DNA from: Oceanobacillus jeddahensis
Lineage (GTDB): Bacteria; Bacillota; Bacilli; Bacillales; Amphibacillaceae
Direction: 5' to 3'
Length of the DNA: 64,000 bases
Assembly (NCBI RefSeq): GCF_000750635.1
Contig: NZ_CCDM010000002.1
Coordinates: 620,001 to 684,000, forward strand
The notes below the pieces were generated by a model, which ran no database searches, was not told where the DNA came from, and saw only the letters and a list, made by a program, of their open reading frames with translations. Numbering within the stretch: the stretch's first letter is position 1; each line of letters starts with the position of its first letter. The position numbers and the translations under genes were made by a program. Positions 26,155 through 36,761 of this stretch are shown here, piece after piece.

Positions 26155-27984
26155 TTGGCAAGAACTAAAGAACCTAAAAAGCAAAGCAATCACCTGGAAC
26201 GATTTCATTATACGACTGATCAGGCAATTGAAAAACCGTTTAACTGGGAGCAGATGTGGAGATTACTTCAGTTTTTAAAGCCTTACTCCAAAACATATTT
26301 GCCTGGTGCCATTATCGCGATGGTTATTGCCACAGCTGTCCGATTAGCGATTCCGATTTTGATAGGTAAGGTAGCTGTAGATATAGCCATTGCACAAAAT
26401 GATGGCAACCTTTTAATCTATCTTGTTGTGGGGATTGCTATTCTCTATATCCTCAGTTTCATTGCCAATCGCTTTCGGATCAAGTGGGTAAATATATTGG
26501 GACAAAATGTTATTTATGATTTAAGACAAAAGCTGTTTTCCCATGTTCAGAGATTATCCCACCGATTTTTCGATAATCGCTCAGCAGGATCGATCCTTGT
26601 ACGGATTTTAAATGATATTAATTCTTTGCAAGAACTATTTACCAATGGAATTATTAACCTATTAATGGATATTTTAATGTTAAGCGGAATTATTATTATC
26701 CTTTTCGTGATGAGTCCGCCACTAGCATTGGCTGTTGTTATTGTTATTCCGTTAATGTTTATTATATCTACTACATTAAGAAGAAAAATAAGGCGATCCT
26801 GGCAAGTAGTCCGCCTGCAGCAATCCAGAATGAATTCGCATTTAAATGAAGGCCTTCAAGGTATGCGTATTACGCAATCATTCTCTCAAGAAAAAGAGAA
26901 TGCAGAATTTTTTGATGGCGTAAACACAGGTTTCTTTAACAGCTTTCGGGATGCAGCTAAGAAAAGTGCTTTTTTTAGACCGCTTGTAGATATCTGTGAT
27001 GCAGCTGGAACAATTATATTAATTGCATTTGGTTCTTATTTAATTTTAAACGGAACCATTGAGTTAGGGACATTTATTTCCTTTGCCTTTTTCTTAGGTA
27101 TGTTCTGGGAACCGATTTCCAGATTGGGGCAGATGTATAATCAATTGTTAATGGCAATGGCTTCCTCGGAGCGTATTTTTGAATTTTTAGATGAACAGCC
27201 TAACGTTGCCGAAAAGAAAGACGGTTATCAATTTGAAGAGATGGACGGTAAAATTGAATTTGATGAAGTAGAGTTTGCTTATAAAGCAGATCGATTAGCT
27301 TTAAAGAAAATTTCCTTGCAGATCGAGGCCGGGCAGACAATTGCTTTAGTTGGCCATACAGGGAGCGGAAAGTCTACTATTGCTAACTTAATTAGCCGTT
27401 TTTATGATCCTACATCTGGAGCGGTACGCGTTGATGGGCATGATCTCAGAGATGTGACATTAGATAGCCTTAGGCAGCGAATCAGTGTAGTTCTTCAAGA
27501 TACATTTATTTTTTCAGGTACAATTATGGAAAATATTCGTTTTGGAAGGCCGGAAGCAAGCGATGAAGAAGTAAAGGAAGCTGCAAAAGTTGTTGGAGCA
27601 GACAGTTTTATTAGCCGTTTAGCCAATGGTTATGAGACAGAAGTAGAAGAGCGAGGCAATATTTTATCTGCTGGAGAAAGACAATTGTTGTCCTTTGCCA
27701 GGGCGCTTTTGGCAAATCCGAGTATCATTATATTAGATGAAGCAACAGCGAGCATTGATACAGAATCTGAAGTAAAGATTCAAAAGGCGTTGAAACGTTT
27801 ATTAAAAGGAAGAACTTCGATTATTATTGCACATCGGTTATCTACCATTCGAGAAGCTGATTGTATCTATGTTCTAGAACAGGGAGAGGTTTTAGAATAT
27901 GGGAATCATCAAGAATTAATGCAGCAGCATGGGAAATATTATGAACTTGTAAAATCGCAATTTACAATGCTAGACGCTATGTAG
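26155..27984 (+). CDS. yknV: ABC exporter half-transporter YknV, degenerate signature
   Basis: 609 residues, six membrane helices and an ATPase domain. Walker A GHTGSGKST and Walker B IIILDEATASID are canonical, but the signature motif reads LSAGERQLLSFARALL in place of LSGGQ. With YknU this gives one consensus and one degenerate ATP site, as in other heterodimeric exporters. The start is the TTG 8 bases after AAAGGAGG; the in-frame GTG at 26146 overlaps the ribosome site. Cotranscribed with yknU (15-base gap). Confidence 0.87.
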   Translation: MARTKEPKKQSNHLERFHYTTDQAIEKPFNWEQMWRLLQFLKPYSKTYLPGAIIAMVIATAVRLAIPILIGKVAVDIAIAQNDGNLLIYLVVGIAILYILSFIANRFRIKWVNILGQNVIYDLRQKLFSHVQRLSHRFFDNRSAGSILVRILNDINSLQELFTNGIINLLMDILMLSGIIIILFVMSPPLALAVVIVIPLMFIISTTLRRKIRRSWQVVRLQQSRMNSHLNEGLQGMRITQSFSQEKENAEFFDGVNTGFFNSFRDAAKKSAFFRPLVDICDAAGTIILIAFGSYLILNGTIELGTFISFAFFLGMFWEPISRLGQMYNQLLMAMASSERIFEFLDEQPNVAEKKDGYQFEEMDGKIEFDEVEFAYKADRLALKKISLQIEAGQTIALVGHTGSGKSTIANLISRFYDPTSGAVRVDGHDLRDVTLDSLRQRISVVLQDTFIFSGTIMENIRFGRPEASDEEVKEAAKVVGADSFISRLANGYETEVEERGNILSAGERQLLSFARALLANPSIIILDEATASIDTESEVKIQKALKRLLKGRTSIIIAHRLSTIREADCIYVLEQGEVLEYGNHQELMQQHGKYYELVKSQFTMLDAM

Positions 27985-28076
27985 AATATAAATAGAAGAG
28001 GGCGGATGCAATTTAAACTGTCGTCTTCTTTCTTTTGTGTTAATATATAAAGGCAAAAGAATGGAGGTTCCTTACG

Positions 28077-28739
28077 ATGAAAAAAGATTTTGCAGTAATT
28101 GGTCTCGGCAGATTCGGCGGCAGCATTTGTAAAGAACTAAGTGAAAAAGGAATGCACGTCCTGGCGATTGATTCGGATGAGACGAAAGTGAATGAATATA
28201 AAAACATCGCTTATCATTCTGTTGTACTGGATGCAACGGATGAAGATGCTTTAAAGGAAATTGGCATTACAAACTTTGATCATGTTATTGTAGCTATTGG
28301 GGAAAATATTCAGGCAAGCATTTTAGCAGCAGTTATATTAACCGATTTAGATATAAGAAGAATCACGGTAAAAGCGCAGAATGACTATCATGAGAAAATT
28401 CTTAACCGAATTGGTGTTCATCATGTCGTCCATCCAGAACGGGATATGGGAAAGCGATTAGCACATAGCTTTATATCCAATAATATTTTAGAGTATCTGG
28501 AACTCTCCAACGAGTACAGTATGGTGGAAGTTATTGTCAGCAAGAAAATAATTGGAAAGAATTTAATTACATTGGATATTCGGGCAAAGTTTGGATGTAA
28601 TATTGTTGCAATAAAAAGAGGGGAAGAAATTGATGTTTCTCCCGAAGCAGATGAGCCATTAGTTGAAGGGGATGTACTTATTGTCATTGGAGCAGATCAG
28701 GATATTAACCGATTTGAAAAAGCTTTGATTTTTGATTGA
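28077..28739 (+). CDS. ktrC: KtrC-type RCK regulatory subunit of potassium channel
   Basis: 220 residues. RCK_N Rossmann domain with GLGRFGGSICKELSEKGMHVLAID (residues 9-32) and RCK_C domain (about 135-220). It forms a cytosolic ring gating a KtrB/KtrD channel with ATP/ADP; in B. subtilis KtrC also binds c-di-AMP via RCK_C. It lies next to rnjA as in B. subtilis, while the channel gene is at 12.7 kb. Confidence 0.92.
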   Translation: MKKDFAVIGLGRFGGSICKELSEKGMHVLAIDSDETKVNEYKNIAYHSVVLDATDEDALKEIGITNFDHVIVAIGENIQASILAAVILTDLDIRRITVKAQNDYHEKILNRIGVHHVVHPERDMGKRLAHSFISNNILEYLELSNEYSMVEVIVSKKIIGKNLITLDIRAKFGCNIVAIKRGEEIDVSPEADEPLVEGDVLIVIGADQDINRFEKALIFD

Positions 28740-28746
28740 AAAATAG

Positions 28747-28788
28747 AAGACCCTTCCATTTAAAACAGATGTGGAAAAGGGTCTTTTA
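28747..28788. terminator. bidirectional terminator between ktrC and methyltransferase gene
   Basis: AAGACCCTTCCA and TGGAAAAGGGTCTT arms with T-runs available on both strands. Confidence 0.8.
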
Positions 28789-28804
28789 TTTCAATTCAAT
28801 AAAT

Positions 28805-29428
28805 TTAGATTATTTCGTTACCAAATCGGTAGATAAGCAGCCGTTCATCCGGATTTAGCCAGTAAGCCTTTAGTTTTATTTCCAGTAATAATTCAAATGG
28901 GCTGTAATATTCGAGAAATTGAATATACGTATTATGCGGATAATAAAGAATAATATCTACTTCTCTTGGCGCCTCTTCGACAGATTTAAGAATATTAGCG
29001 ACAATACGCTTAAAAATATGTATAGAAAAAGGGTTAAAAAAGTAAAAACAAGTATCTTTCGATGTAATTTCATATTCTTCTGCCAGAAGATAAATAAATT
29101 GAATTTCAGCTTGACTTTGATCTGTATTTATTAATTGCTTATAGGATTGTAAATTATGCTGGGCATTACTAAAAAAATGAGCGTCCATTTCAATACCGGT
29201 TACAGAAATGTGCTGAAAATAATGAAGGTAAAATGGCAAACGCCCCTTCCCACATCCAAAATCAATGACAGTAGCTTGTTTATCAAAAGTATAGTTTTTA
29301 CTTAATTTCTCCAGAGCACTGTATGGAGTAGGTTCGTATGGATTGTAATGATGTGATTCAGGATAGGATGTTTTCTTGTCCTCCATGGTATGAATATGTA
29401 ACAGCTTATCATAATATTTGTCCTTCAT
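28805..29428 (-). CDS. SAM-dependent methyltransferase, class I
   Basis: 207 residues. The SAM-binding motif is VIDFGCGKGRLPFYL, motif II GIEMDAHFFSNAQHN, and CFYFFNPFS occupies the motif IV position (NPF/NPP-like, as in N-methyltransferases). Start MKDKYYDKLLHIH follows AGAAAGAGG. The target is unknown. In this place B. subtilis has ykqA, an unrelated gene, so this may be a local insertion. A MITE-like repeat begins just upstream of its ribosome site, possibly carrying or interrupting its promoter. Confidence 0.75.
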   Translation of the reverse strand: MKDKYYDKLLHIHTMEDKKTSYPESHHYNPYEPTPYSALEKLSKNYTFDKQATVIDFGCGKGRLPFYLHYFQHISVTGIEMDAHFFSNAQHNLQSYKQLINTDQSQAEIQFIYLLAEEYEITSKDTCFYFFNPFSIHIFKRIVANILKSVEEAPREVDIILYYPHNTYIQFLEYYSPFELLLEIKLKAYWLNPDERLLIYRFGNEII

Positions 29429-29479
29429 ATTTTTACCTCTTTCTAAATTGACGGCAGTGTAAAAGTTATTAAAGTGCAT

Positions 29480-29703
29480 GTTCAAAAAGTCTGATAAATA
29501 GGACCAAGAAGTTCAAGGCGGTGCCGCTTTGAGGAACGGACTTTCACAGGATGTGATGACTTCTGTGTTGTCCACAGGACGTGGACGATCTTAACAGAAG
29601 TTCCTCTATGCTTTTAGATACGTGAGTACCGGAAAAGCAAGCCAACGCAGAAATTCGCCGTGTCATTTTTATTGGACTTTTTGAACTTCCTATTAAAGAA
29701 AAG
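29480..29703. repeat. MITE-like element, copy B
   Basis: The same ends as copy A: left TTCAAAAAGTCTGATAAA (29481 on), right TTTATTGGACTTTTTGAA (to 29685). The interior is about 75 bases longer and contains different hairpins (for example ACTTCTGT/ACAGAAGT near 29550-29602). It lies between the divergent start of the methyltransferase gene and the 3' end of rnjA. No ORF. Confidence 0.75.
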
Positions 29704-29737
29704 CTCCATTCTCCACACAGTTAGGAGAATGGAGCTT
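29701..29737 (-). terminator. terminator after rnjA
   Basis: 14-bp stem AAGCTCCATTCTCC with its complement, 9-base loop; the minus-strand tail reads TTTTCTTT. Confidence 0.85.
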
Positions 29738-29745
29738 ATTATTAT

Positions 29746-31413
29746 TTATATTTCCATAATAATTGGCAATACCATTGGACGACGCTTTGTCTTCTCATAT
29801 AAGAACGGGGCAATCGTATCTGTAATTTCGTTTTTAATTTCTGACCATTGCGTTGTGCGACGTTCCATGACCTTTTCTAAATGCTTAGCAACAAGTTTTT
29901 GCGCATCATTGATAAGGTCTTCGGATTCTCGCATATAAACAAAGCCGCGCGAAATAATATCTGGACCTGCTTCAATTTTAAATTCTTTCATATTAATACT
30001 TACAACGACAATTACTAAGCCTTCTTCTGAAAGAATTCTGCGGTCCCTAAGAACAATATTTCCAATATCGCCAATGCCGCTTCCGTCTACATAGATGGAA
30101 CCAGACGGGATTTTACCAGCGATCGCAGCTTGTTCTTTTCCAAGTGCTAGTACATCTCCATTGTCCATTACAAAAGAGTGATTTTCTTCTACTCCACATA
30201 ATTCAGCTAATTTCACATGTTCTTTTAGCATGCGATACTCGCCATGAATTGGCATAAAATATTTTGGTTTGATTAAACGCAGCATCAATTTTTGTTCTTC
30301 TTGACTGCCGTGACCAGAAGTATGAATGTTGCTCAGTTTTCCATGAATCACATCCGCACCTGCACGGTAGAGCTTGTTAATTGTTTTACTTACGCTAACC
30401 GTATTTCCTGGGATAGGTGAGGATGAAAATACAACGGTATCCCCAGGTATAAGCTGAATTTGACGATGTGTTCCATTAGCAATTCGAGAAAGTGCTGCCA
30501 TCGATTCGCCTTGTGAACCAGTACAGAGGATCGTCACTTCATTTGCCGGAAGACGATTAATTTGGTTTCCTTCAATAAACGTGTCCTTAGGAGCTTGAAT
30601 ATAGCCTAACTCCAGTCCAATATTGATAGCGGATTCCATACTTCTTCCAAAGACAGCTACTTTACGATTATGCTTAACAGCTGCTTCAACAACTTGCTGT
30701 AGTCGATAGATATTAGACGCAAATGTAGCAAATATCAGTCTGCCATCAACGCGGCTAAATATATCTTGGATGCTTTCGCCAACGACGCTTTCTGACATTG
30801 TAAAACCAGGTACTTCACTATTTGTACTATCGGATAGAAGACATAATACTCCTTCTTCGCCAATTTGAGCCATTTTAGAAAGGTTTGCAGGTTCTCCGAC
30901 CGGTGTAAAATCAAATTTGAAATCACCAGTATGAACAATATTTCCAGGTGGTGTTTTTACAACAACGCCAAATGAATCTGGAATACTGTGTGTCGTACGG
31001 AAAAAGCTAACGGAAGTTTTACGGAATTTAATAATATCATCTTCTTGAATGGAAATTAGCTTGGTACTGCGTAATAGGCCGTGTTCTTCAAGCTTATTAC
31101 GGATTAAACCGATCGCTAATTTACCAGCATAAATTGGCACATTAATTTGTTTTAATAAGAATGGAATTCCACCAATATGATCTTCGTGACCATGTGTAAC
31201 AAAAAGACCTTTAATTTTATCTTGATTTTGGACAAGATAGGTGTAATCCGGTATGACATAATCAATACCAAGAAGGTCATCCTCCGGGAATTTAATTCCC
31301 GCATCGATAAGGATAATTTCATCCTGGAATTGAACTGCATACGTATTTTTGCCGATTTCCCCAAGTCCGCCAAGGGCAAATACAGCAGTTTGATCATTTT
31401 TTACAAACTTCAT
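29746..31413 (-). CDS. rnjA: ribonuclease J1
   Basis: 555 residues. Metallo-beta-lactamase domain with HGHEDHIGG zinc motif and HTGDFKFD, beta-CASP domain (about residues 200-370, including [14 protein letters not shown]), and C-terminal domain from about 450. RNase J1 is a 5'-to-3' exo- and endoribonuclease central to mRNA decay and rRNA maturation in Firmicutes. It is cotranscribed with rpoY (stop and start 2 bases apart). Confidence 0.97.
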   Translation of the reverse strand: MKFVKNDQTAVFALGGLGEIGKNTYAVQFQDEIILIDAGIKFPEDDLLGIDYVIPDYTYLVQNQDKIKGLFVTHGHEDHIGGIPFLLKQINVPIYAGKLAIGLIRNKLEEHGLLRSTKLISIQEDDIIKFRKTSVSFFRTTHSIPDSFGVVVKTPPGNIVHTGDFKFDFTPVGEPANLSKMAQIGEEGVLCLLSDSTNSEVPGFTMSESVVGESIQDIFSRVDGRLIFATFASNIYRLQQVVEAAVKHNRKVAVFGRSMESAINIGLELGYIQAPKDTFIEGNQINRLPANEVTILCTGSQGESMAALSRIANGTHRQIQLIPGDTVVFSSSPIPGNTVSVSKTINKLYRAGADVIHGKLSNIHTSGHGSQEEQKLMLRLIKPKYFMPIHGEYRMLKEHVKLAELCGVEENHSFVMDNGDVLALGKEQAAIAGKIPSGSIYVDGSGIGDIGNIVLRDRRILSEEGLVIVVVSINMKEFKIEAGPDIISRGFVYMRESEDLINDAQKLVAKHLEKVMERRTTQWSEIKNEITDTIAPFLYEKTKRRPMVLPIIMEI

Positions 31414-31415
31414 CG

Positions 31416-31625
31416 TTATACGTTCTCCACTTCGAAGTTGCCAGTACTTTTTTCGTATTCGAGATGTGCCTCATCTAATACTTGAATGTACTCAATGTTA
31501 ATGTTGCGGTCACTTATTTTTGATCTTGCTTCTCTTATGGATTGAGCTTCTACATAGAGGCTCTCCGTTCTTTCTCTTACAGGCACTTCATTGCTTGATG
31601 CCTGATATAATACCTTAAAAATCAT
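31416..31625 (-). CDS. rpoY: RNA polymerase epsilon subunit
   Basis: 69 residues. [27 protein letters not shown] and the [31 protein letters not shown] segment match YkzG/RpoY. This small subunit associates with the polymerase core in low-GC Gram-positives. The strict pairing with rnjA is conserved. Confidence 0.95.
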   Translation of the reverse strand: MIFKVLYQASSNEVPVRERTESLYVEAQSIREARSKISDRNINIEYIQVLDEAHLEYEKSTGNFEVENV

Positions 31626-31761
31626 TTCATCTCTCCTTTAAAATTAAAAACTATATCCTAGTTAGGGTTATTTTAGATATCATTTATTCCGTTATAAAAG
31701 GTAAGTTTCCGTCAGCTCACCTGAAAAATGGCTTTTCTTTTTTTTAATTATTGTTTGGCGG

Positions 31762-31851
31762 TTAATTTTTATTAGTAGTTGGTACACGTCCTTCTTTGCC
31801 CAGTAAATCCTTTAAACGTTTTTTGAGTTTCTCTTTAAGACGTTTCAGCAT
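31762..31851 (-). CDS. 29-residue cationic amphipathic peptide
   Basis: Begins MLKRLKEKLKKRLKDLLGKE and continues to a polar tail GRVPTTNKN. Lys/Arg residues alternate with Leu at i, i+3, i+4 spacing, which would make one amphipathic helix. GGAGAAGTG lies about 10 bases upstream of the ATG. It sits between rpoY and def on the same strand. No family recognised. It could be a small regulatory or membrane-active peptide; real expression is unproven. Confidence 0.45.
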   Translation of the reverse strand: MLKRLKEKLKKRLKDLLGKEGRVPTTNKN

Positions 31852-32233
31852 AAGGACTCACTTCTCCTTCCGATAATATAGAAAAGCAAATTTAACCCTC
31901 TACCGTCCAATCCTCTTATCTATAGTATAGTACGAAATTGGAAATAATTAAATAAAAAACGATAAATAAAAAAGAAAACTTGGCAAACCAGGCTATGAAA
32001 AGGAATAAAGATGCCTTCTTTGCGCTTATACTTGGCACTTGAAGATTTTTATGACACGGAAATTCTTCTATAGGATTGCACTTACCAATATTGTCGGGTT
32101 AATTTTCTTGAAAATTATATACTTCTTACCATATAAAAAATATTCTCTAGCTCGGATCACATAAACTATTCTTATCATCGTCTAAATCAGTAATTTTATA
32201 CAGGTTTGAAAAGAATTTTCAAGGAGCTGTATA
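31852..32233. other. gene-free stretch with repeat fragments
   Basis: Contains AAGAAAACTTGGCAAACC at about 31974 and CTTATACTTGGCACTTGAAG at about 32026, related to 14131 and 14230, and TTACCAATATTGTCGGGTTA at about 32084, related to 49850. No gene seen. Confidence 0.6.
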
Positions 32234-32785
32234 TTAACTAATTTCAATGGAATTATCCGGAATTGCAAAAGGATTGTCTTGGTTAATTCGATCAAAAAAC
32301 ATAATACCATGTAAATGATCAATTTCATGTTGAAATACAACTGCTGGATATTCTTTTAAACGTAATTTAACGGGATTATCATTCATATCTGTTGCTGTTA
32401 ATGTAATACGTGCATGTCTAGGAACATAACCTTCTACAGTGCGATCAACAGATAAGCAGCCTTCTCCACTTTGCAAGTATGCTTGCTCTACAGAGTGGCT
32501 GATAATTTTAGGATTTGCTAAACCCATGCTATATTTTTTTCCTTTACTATCTTCAAAGTGAAGTGCAATCAATTGTTTTTCAATGCCAAGCTGAGGTGCG
32601 GCCAGGCCAACTCCTGCTCTTAAATTATATGTTTCAGCTATTTCATCATCTTGGCTGTTTTTTAAGAATTGAAGCATATCTTCTAATAATTGTTTATCGT
32701 CTGCAGATAAGGGAACCTCTACTTCAGCTGCTTTTTTGGTTAAAGAAGGGTGGCCTTCTCTGACAATATCTTTCATTGTGATCAT
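32234..32785 (-). CDS. def: peptide deformylase
   Basis: 183 residues, type 2 deformylase. All three motifs are present: [19 protein letters not shown] (metal Cys) and HEIDHLHG (metal His pair and catalytic Glu). It removes the formyl group from nascent proteins. The start at [15 protein letters not shown] follows AAAGGAG; an in-frame start 11 codons upstream includes that ribosome site and is rejected. Confidence 0.96.
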   Translation of the reverse strand: MITMKDIVREGHPSLTKKAAEVEVPLSADDKQLLEDMLQFLKNSQDDEIAETYNLRAGVGLAAPQLGIEKQLIALHFEDSKGKKYSMGLANPKIISHSVEQAYLQSGEGCLSVDRTVEGYVPRHARITLTATDMNDNPVKLRLKEYPAVVFQHEIDHLHGIMFFDRINQDNPFAIPDNSIEIS

Positions 32786-33276
32786 GTTTACGACTCCTTT
32801 ATATATAGTTACGTCCATCGACTAAGAATGGTCATGTTATGTGACCAGCTCAGGTGCTGGGACATCGTGTCCTTCATACTTTTTTTCACGAATTCTTTAT
32901 ACTTTCTAAAAGTAAAACAAATCCCTTATGTGCAGTTTCACTTTTGTTAAATAAGCCTGTTGCTTATCATAACACATATTTTAATCGATGATATGATATA
33001 TACATATTATAAAATAGAAGGGGGAGATGTAAAAGCTTTTGTTTTAAGTTAGGAAAGTATTTAGATATGAGGGTGAGACTTGTTCGTCATAACAAAATTG
33101 TATAAGGATAATAAATCAAGTCTAATCTTTTGGTAGTAAATGGCAAACGGATAGTTGTATTTTTCGATTTTTCTTTTCCGACACTCATTTAGTATGTTAC
33201 AATTTTAGAGGTATATAGCTTAAGAAATGAAATGAATGCTAAGTAAAAAAGAAACATACATATTGGAGGTTTTTTT
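32786..33276. other. divergent upstream region of def and ykyA
   Basis: About 490 AT-rich bases between divergent genes. It presumably contains both promoters, but I cannot point to a clear -35/-10 pair. No repeats or small ORF stand out. Confidence 0.4.
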
Positions 33277-33960
33277 GTGTCAAAAAAGGGTTATTTATTT
33301 GCAATTATTATTTCTTCTTTGTTTTTAATTGCCGCTTGCAGCAGTAAATCATCTGAAGAACAAATACATGATCATCTTGAAGAAGCAATTCAGCAGGAAG
33401 AAGGGTATGAAACACTGCAACAGGAAATTGAAGAGCTTGAACAGCAAGAACAAGAAATATTCAGCCAGATTGTCGACCTTGATATGGATCATTTTGATGA
33501 AATTCAAGTACTATCCCAAGAAGCAATTTCTGTAGTTGAAGAAAAGAAAGAAAAATTAGGTGAAGAAAGAGAAAGTATTGAATCCTCTGAAGAAGAATTT
33601 GCTCAGGTAGAATCGATTATTTCTGATTTAGAAGATGAAAATGTACAACAAGATGCAGAAAATATGTTTGATATAATGACAGAGCGGTATACAACTTATT
33701 ATGATTTAAATGATACGTATCAAACTTCTGTAGACCAGGAAAAAGAACTATATGAAATGTTGCAGTTGGAAGAGCTTGAACAAGATGAGGTAACAAGTCA
33801 TTTAGAATCCTTAAATGAAAATTATGAAGCAATTATTTCATTAAATACAGCGTTTAATGAATTGACGGCTGATTATAATGAAGCAAAACGGGCATTTTAT
33901 GAAGCATCTGATTTGAATGTGAATTATGAAGATGAACCAGATGCAGAAACAGAAGAATAA
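33277..33960 (+). CDS. ykyA: YkyA-like lipoprotein
   Basis: 227 residues. Signal peptide with lipobox IAACS (Cys about 21), then a long acidic, Glu/Gln-rich helical region (residues 28-200) likely to form coiled coils, with an acidic C-terminus. It matches YkyA, found immediately before pdhA in B. subtilis. Function is uncertain; some annotations call it a cell-wall-binding lipoprotein. The start is GTG 7 bases after GGAGG. Confidence 0.85.
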   Translation: MSKKGYLFAIIISSLFLIAACSSKSSEEQIHDHLEEAIQQEEGYETLQQEIEELEQQEQEIFSQIVDLDMDHFDEIQVLSQEAISVVEEKKEKLGEERESIESSEEEFAQVESIISDLEDENVQQDAENMFDIMTERYTTYYDLNDTYQTSVDQEKELYEMLQLEELEQDEVTSHLESLNENYEAIISLNTAFNELTADYNEAKRAFYEASDLNVNYEDEPDAETEE

Positions 33961-33969
33961 ATCATAGTA

Positions 33970-34021
33970 AAAAGCTTCCATTGCTCATTATTTATTAAAA
34001 TAATGAGCAATGGAAGCTTTT
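33970..34021 (+). terminator. terminator after ykyA
   Basis: Very long perfect stem, AAAAGCTTCCATTGCTCATTA with its complement, around a short AT loop. Confidence 0.9.
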
Positions 34022-34464
34022 AATATGGAGATAATTAGATATAGGATAGATCATCTTGTTATGAAGAAAAAATAAAAGAGGATGTTCTAAAAGTTATTAA
34101 ACGCGAGGCAAGGTGAAATGGTCTGCTGCTAAGAACTTCTTATATACTGTGATGACTTAAACGTTGCTACAATACGTCGGAAATTCACTTGTAAAACACA
34201 TCGCTTGGAACTTTCGACGCAAAATTTTTAATAAGCAAGTAAATCTGGTACTTTTTGTGGGAATATTAAAGTCAGAACATCCTTGTACGAGTGAAGGACG
34301 AGCGAATGAGGGCATACATATTAAAATGAATAATGACTTCATGTTTATACTGTATCATATACAAAATTGATACAGTTTTTTAATATAGTAATACAGTTTT
34401 TATTTGATGGAAACAGGAAGCGGCAGCCCTTAGGAAATATATTAATGTTCAAGAAACAAACTGA

Positions 34465-34493
34465 TTGACCCTCAATAAAAAATGAGCTAAGAT
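34465..34493 (+). promoter_or_regulatory. SigA-type promoter candidate for the pdh operon
   Basis: TTGACC, 17-base spacer, TAAGAT. It would leave a leader of about 175 bases before the pdhA start. Confidence 0.5.
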
Positions 34494-34670
34494 AATAGAA
34501 GATAAAAATTGTATTACTTTCTATTACACGTCCTTTTAGAACAGTAGTGACAAAATAATACAGATTAAAAATTTCTGTATTAGGGAAAAGGTATTTGTAT
34601 GTAATTTTTATTGTTTAAGGGTAGAATAGTAAAAGGATACTTAATTTTGATATAAGAAAGGAAGAGGTGA

Positions 34671-35759
<1,089 letters not shown>

Positions 35760-35762
35760 ATC

Positions 35763-36740
35763 ATGGCACAAATGACAATGATTCAAGCAATCACTGATGC
35801 AATGCGCGTGGAATTGAAAAATGATGAGAACGTGCTTGTTTTTGGTGAAGATGTTGGACAAAATGGCGGAGTTTTCCGTGCTACGGAAGGTCTTCAAGAT
35901 GAATTCGGCGAAGATCGTGTATTTGATACACCGCTTGCTGAATCAGGAATTGGCGGCTTAGCTATTGGTTTAGCAATGGAAGGATTTCGTCCGGTTCCAG
36001 AAATCCAGTTTTTCGGCTTCGTTTATGAAGTAATGGACTCCATCAATGGTCAAATGGCTCGTTTACGTTACCGTTCCGGCGGTCACTATAATGCACCAGT
36101 CACTATTCGTGCTCCATTTGGCGGCGGAGTGCACACGCCTGAATTACACGCAGATTCTTTAGAAGGTCTTATTGCACAGCAGCCGGGTATGAAGGTAGTT
36201 ATTCCTTCTACACCGTATGAAGCAAAAGGACTGCTTATTTCTGCAATTCGTGATAACGATCCGGTTGTATTTTTAGAGCATATGAAGTTATACCGTTCTT
36301 TCCGCGGTGAAGTTCCTGAAGAAGATTATACTGTTGAAATCGGAAAAGCTGACGTAAAACGCGAAGGTACAGATGTTACACTGCTTGCTTATGGAGCAAT
36401 GGTTCACTCTTCATTAAAAGCAGCTGAAGAATTAGAGAAAGACGGTATTTCTGCAGAAGTAATCGACTTGCGTACTGTTTCTCCGGTTGATTATGAAACT
36501 ATTTTAGAATCTGTTAAGAAAACAAACCGTGTCGTATTTGTTCAAGAAGCTCAGCGTCAGGCTGGTATCGCTGGACAAGTTATTTCTGAAGTACAAGAAA
36601 GAGCAATTTTACATTTAGAAGCGCCTATTCTTCGTGTAACTGCACCAGACACAGTTTATGCATTCTCTGATGCAGAAGAAGTTTGGTTACCAGACCATAA
36701 AGACATTATTGAGAAAGCAAACGAAGTAATCAATTTCTAA
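35763..36740 (+). CDS. pdhB: pyruvate dehydrogenase E1 beta subunit
   Basis: 325 residues, transketolase-type pyrimidine domain then C-terminal domain. [18 protein letters not shown] and [29 protein letters not shown] are the typical E1 beta segments; the Glu of AESGIGG is in the cofactor region. Forms an alpha2beta2 E1 with PdhA. Confidence 0.97.
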   Translation: MAQMTMIQAITDAMRVELKNDENVLVFGEDVGQNGGVFRATEGLQDEFGEDRVFDTPLAESGIGGLAIGLAMEGFRPVPEIQFFGFVYEVMDSINGQMARLRYRSGGHYNAPVTIRAPFGGGVHTPELHADSLEGLIAQQPGMKVVIPSTPYEAKGLLISAIRDNDPVVFLEHMKLYRSFRGEVPEEDYTVEIGKADVKREGTDVTLLAYGAMVHSSLKAAEELEKDGISAEVIDLRTVSPVDYETILESVKKTNRVVFVQEAQRQAGIAGQVISEVQERAILHLEAPILRVTAPDTVYAFSDAEEVWLPDHKDIIEKANEVINF

Positions 36741-36761
36741 ATTTTTTAGGAGGTCAAACTC

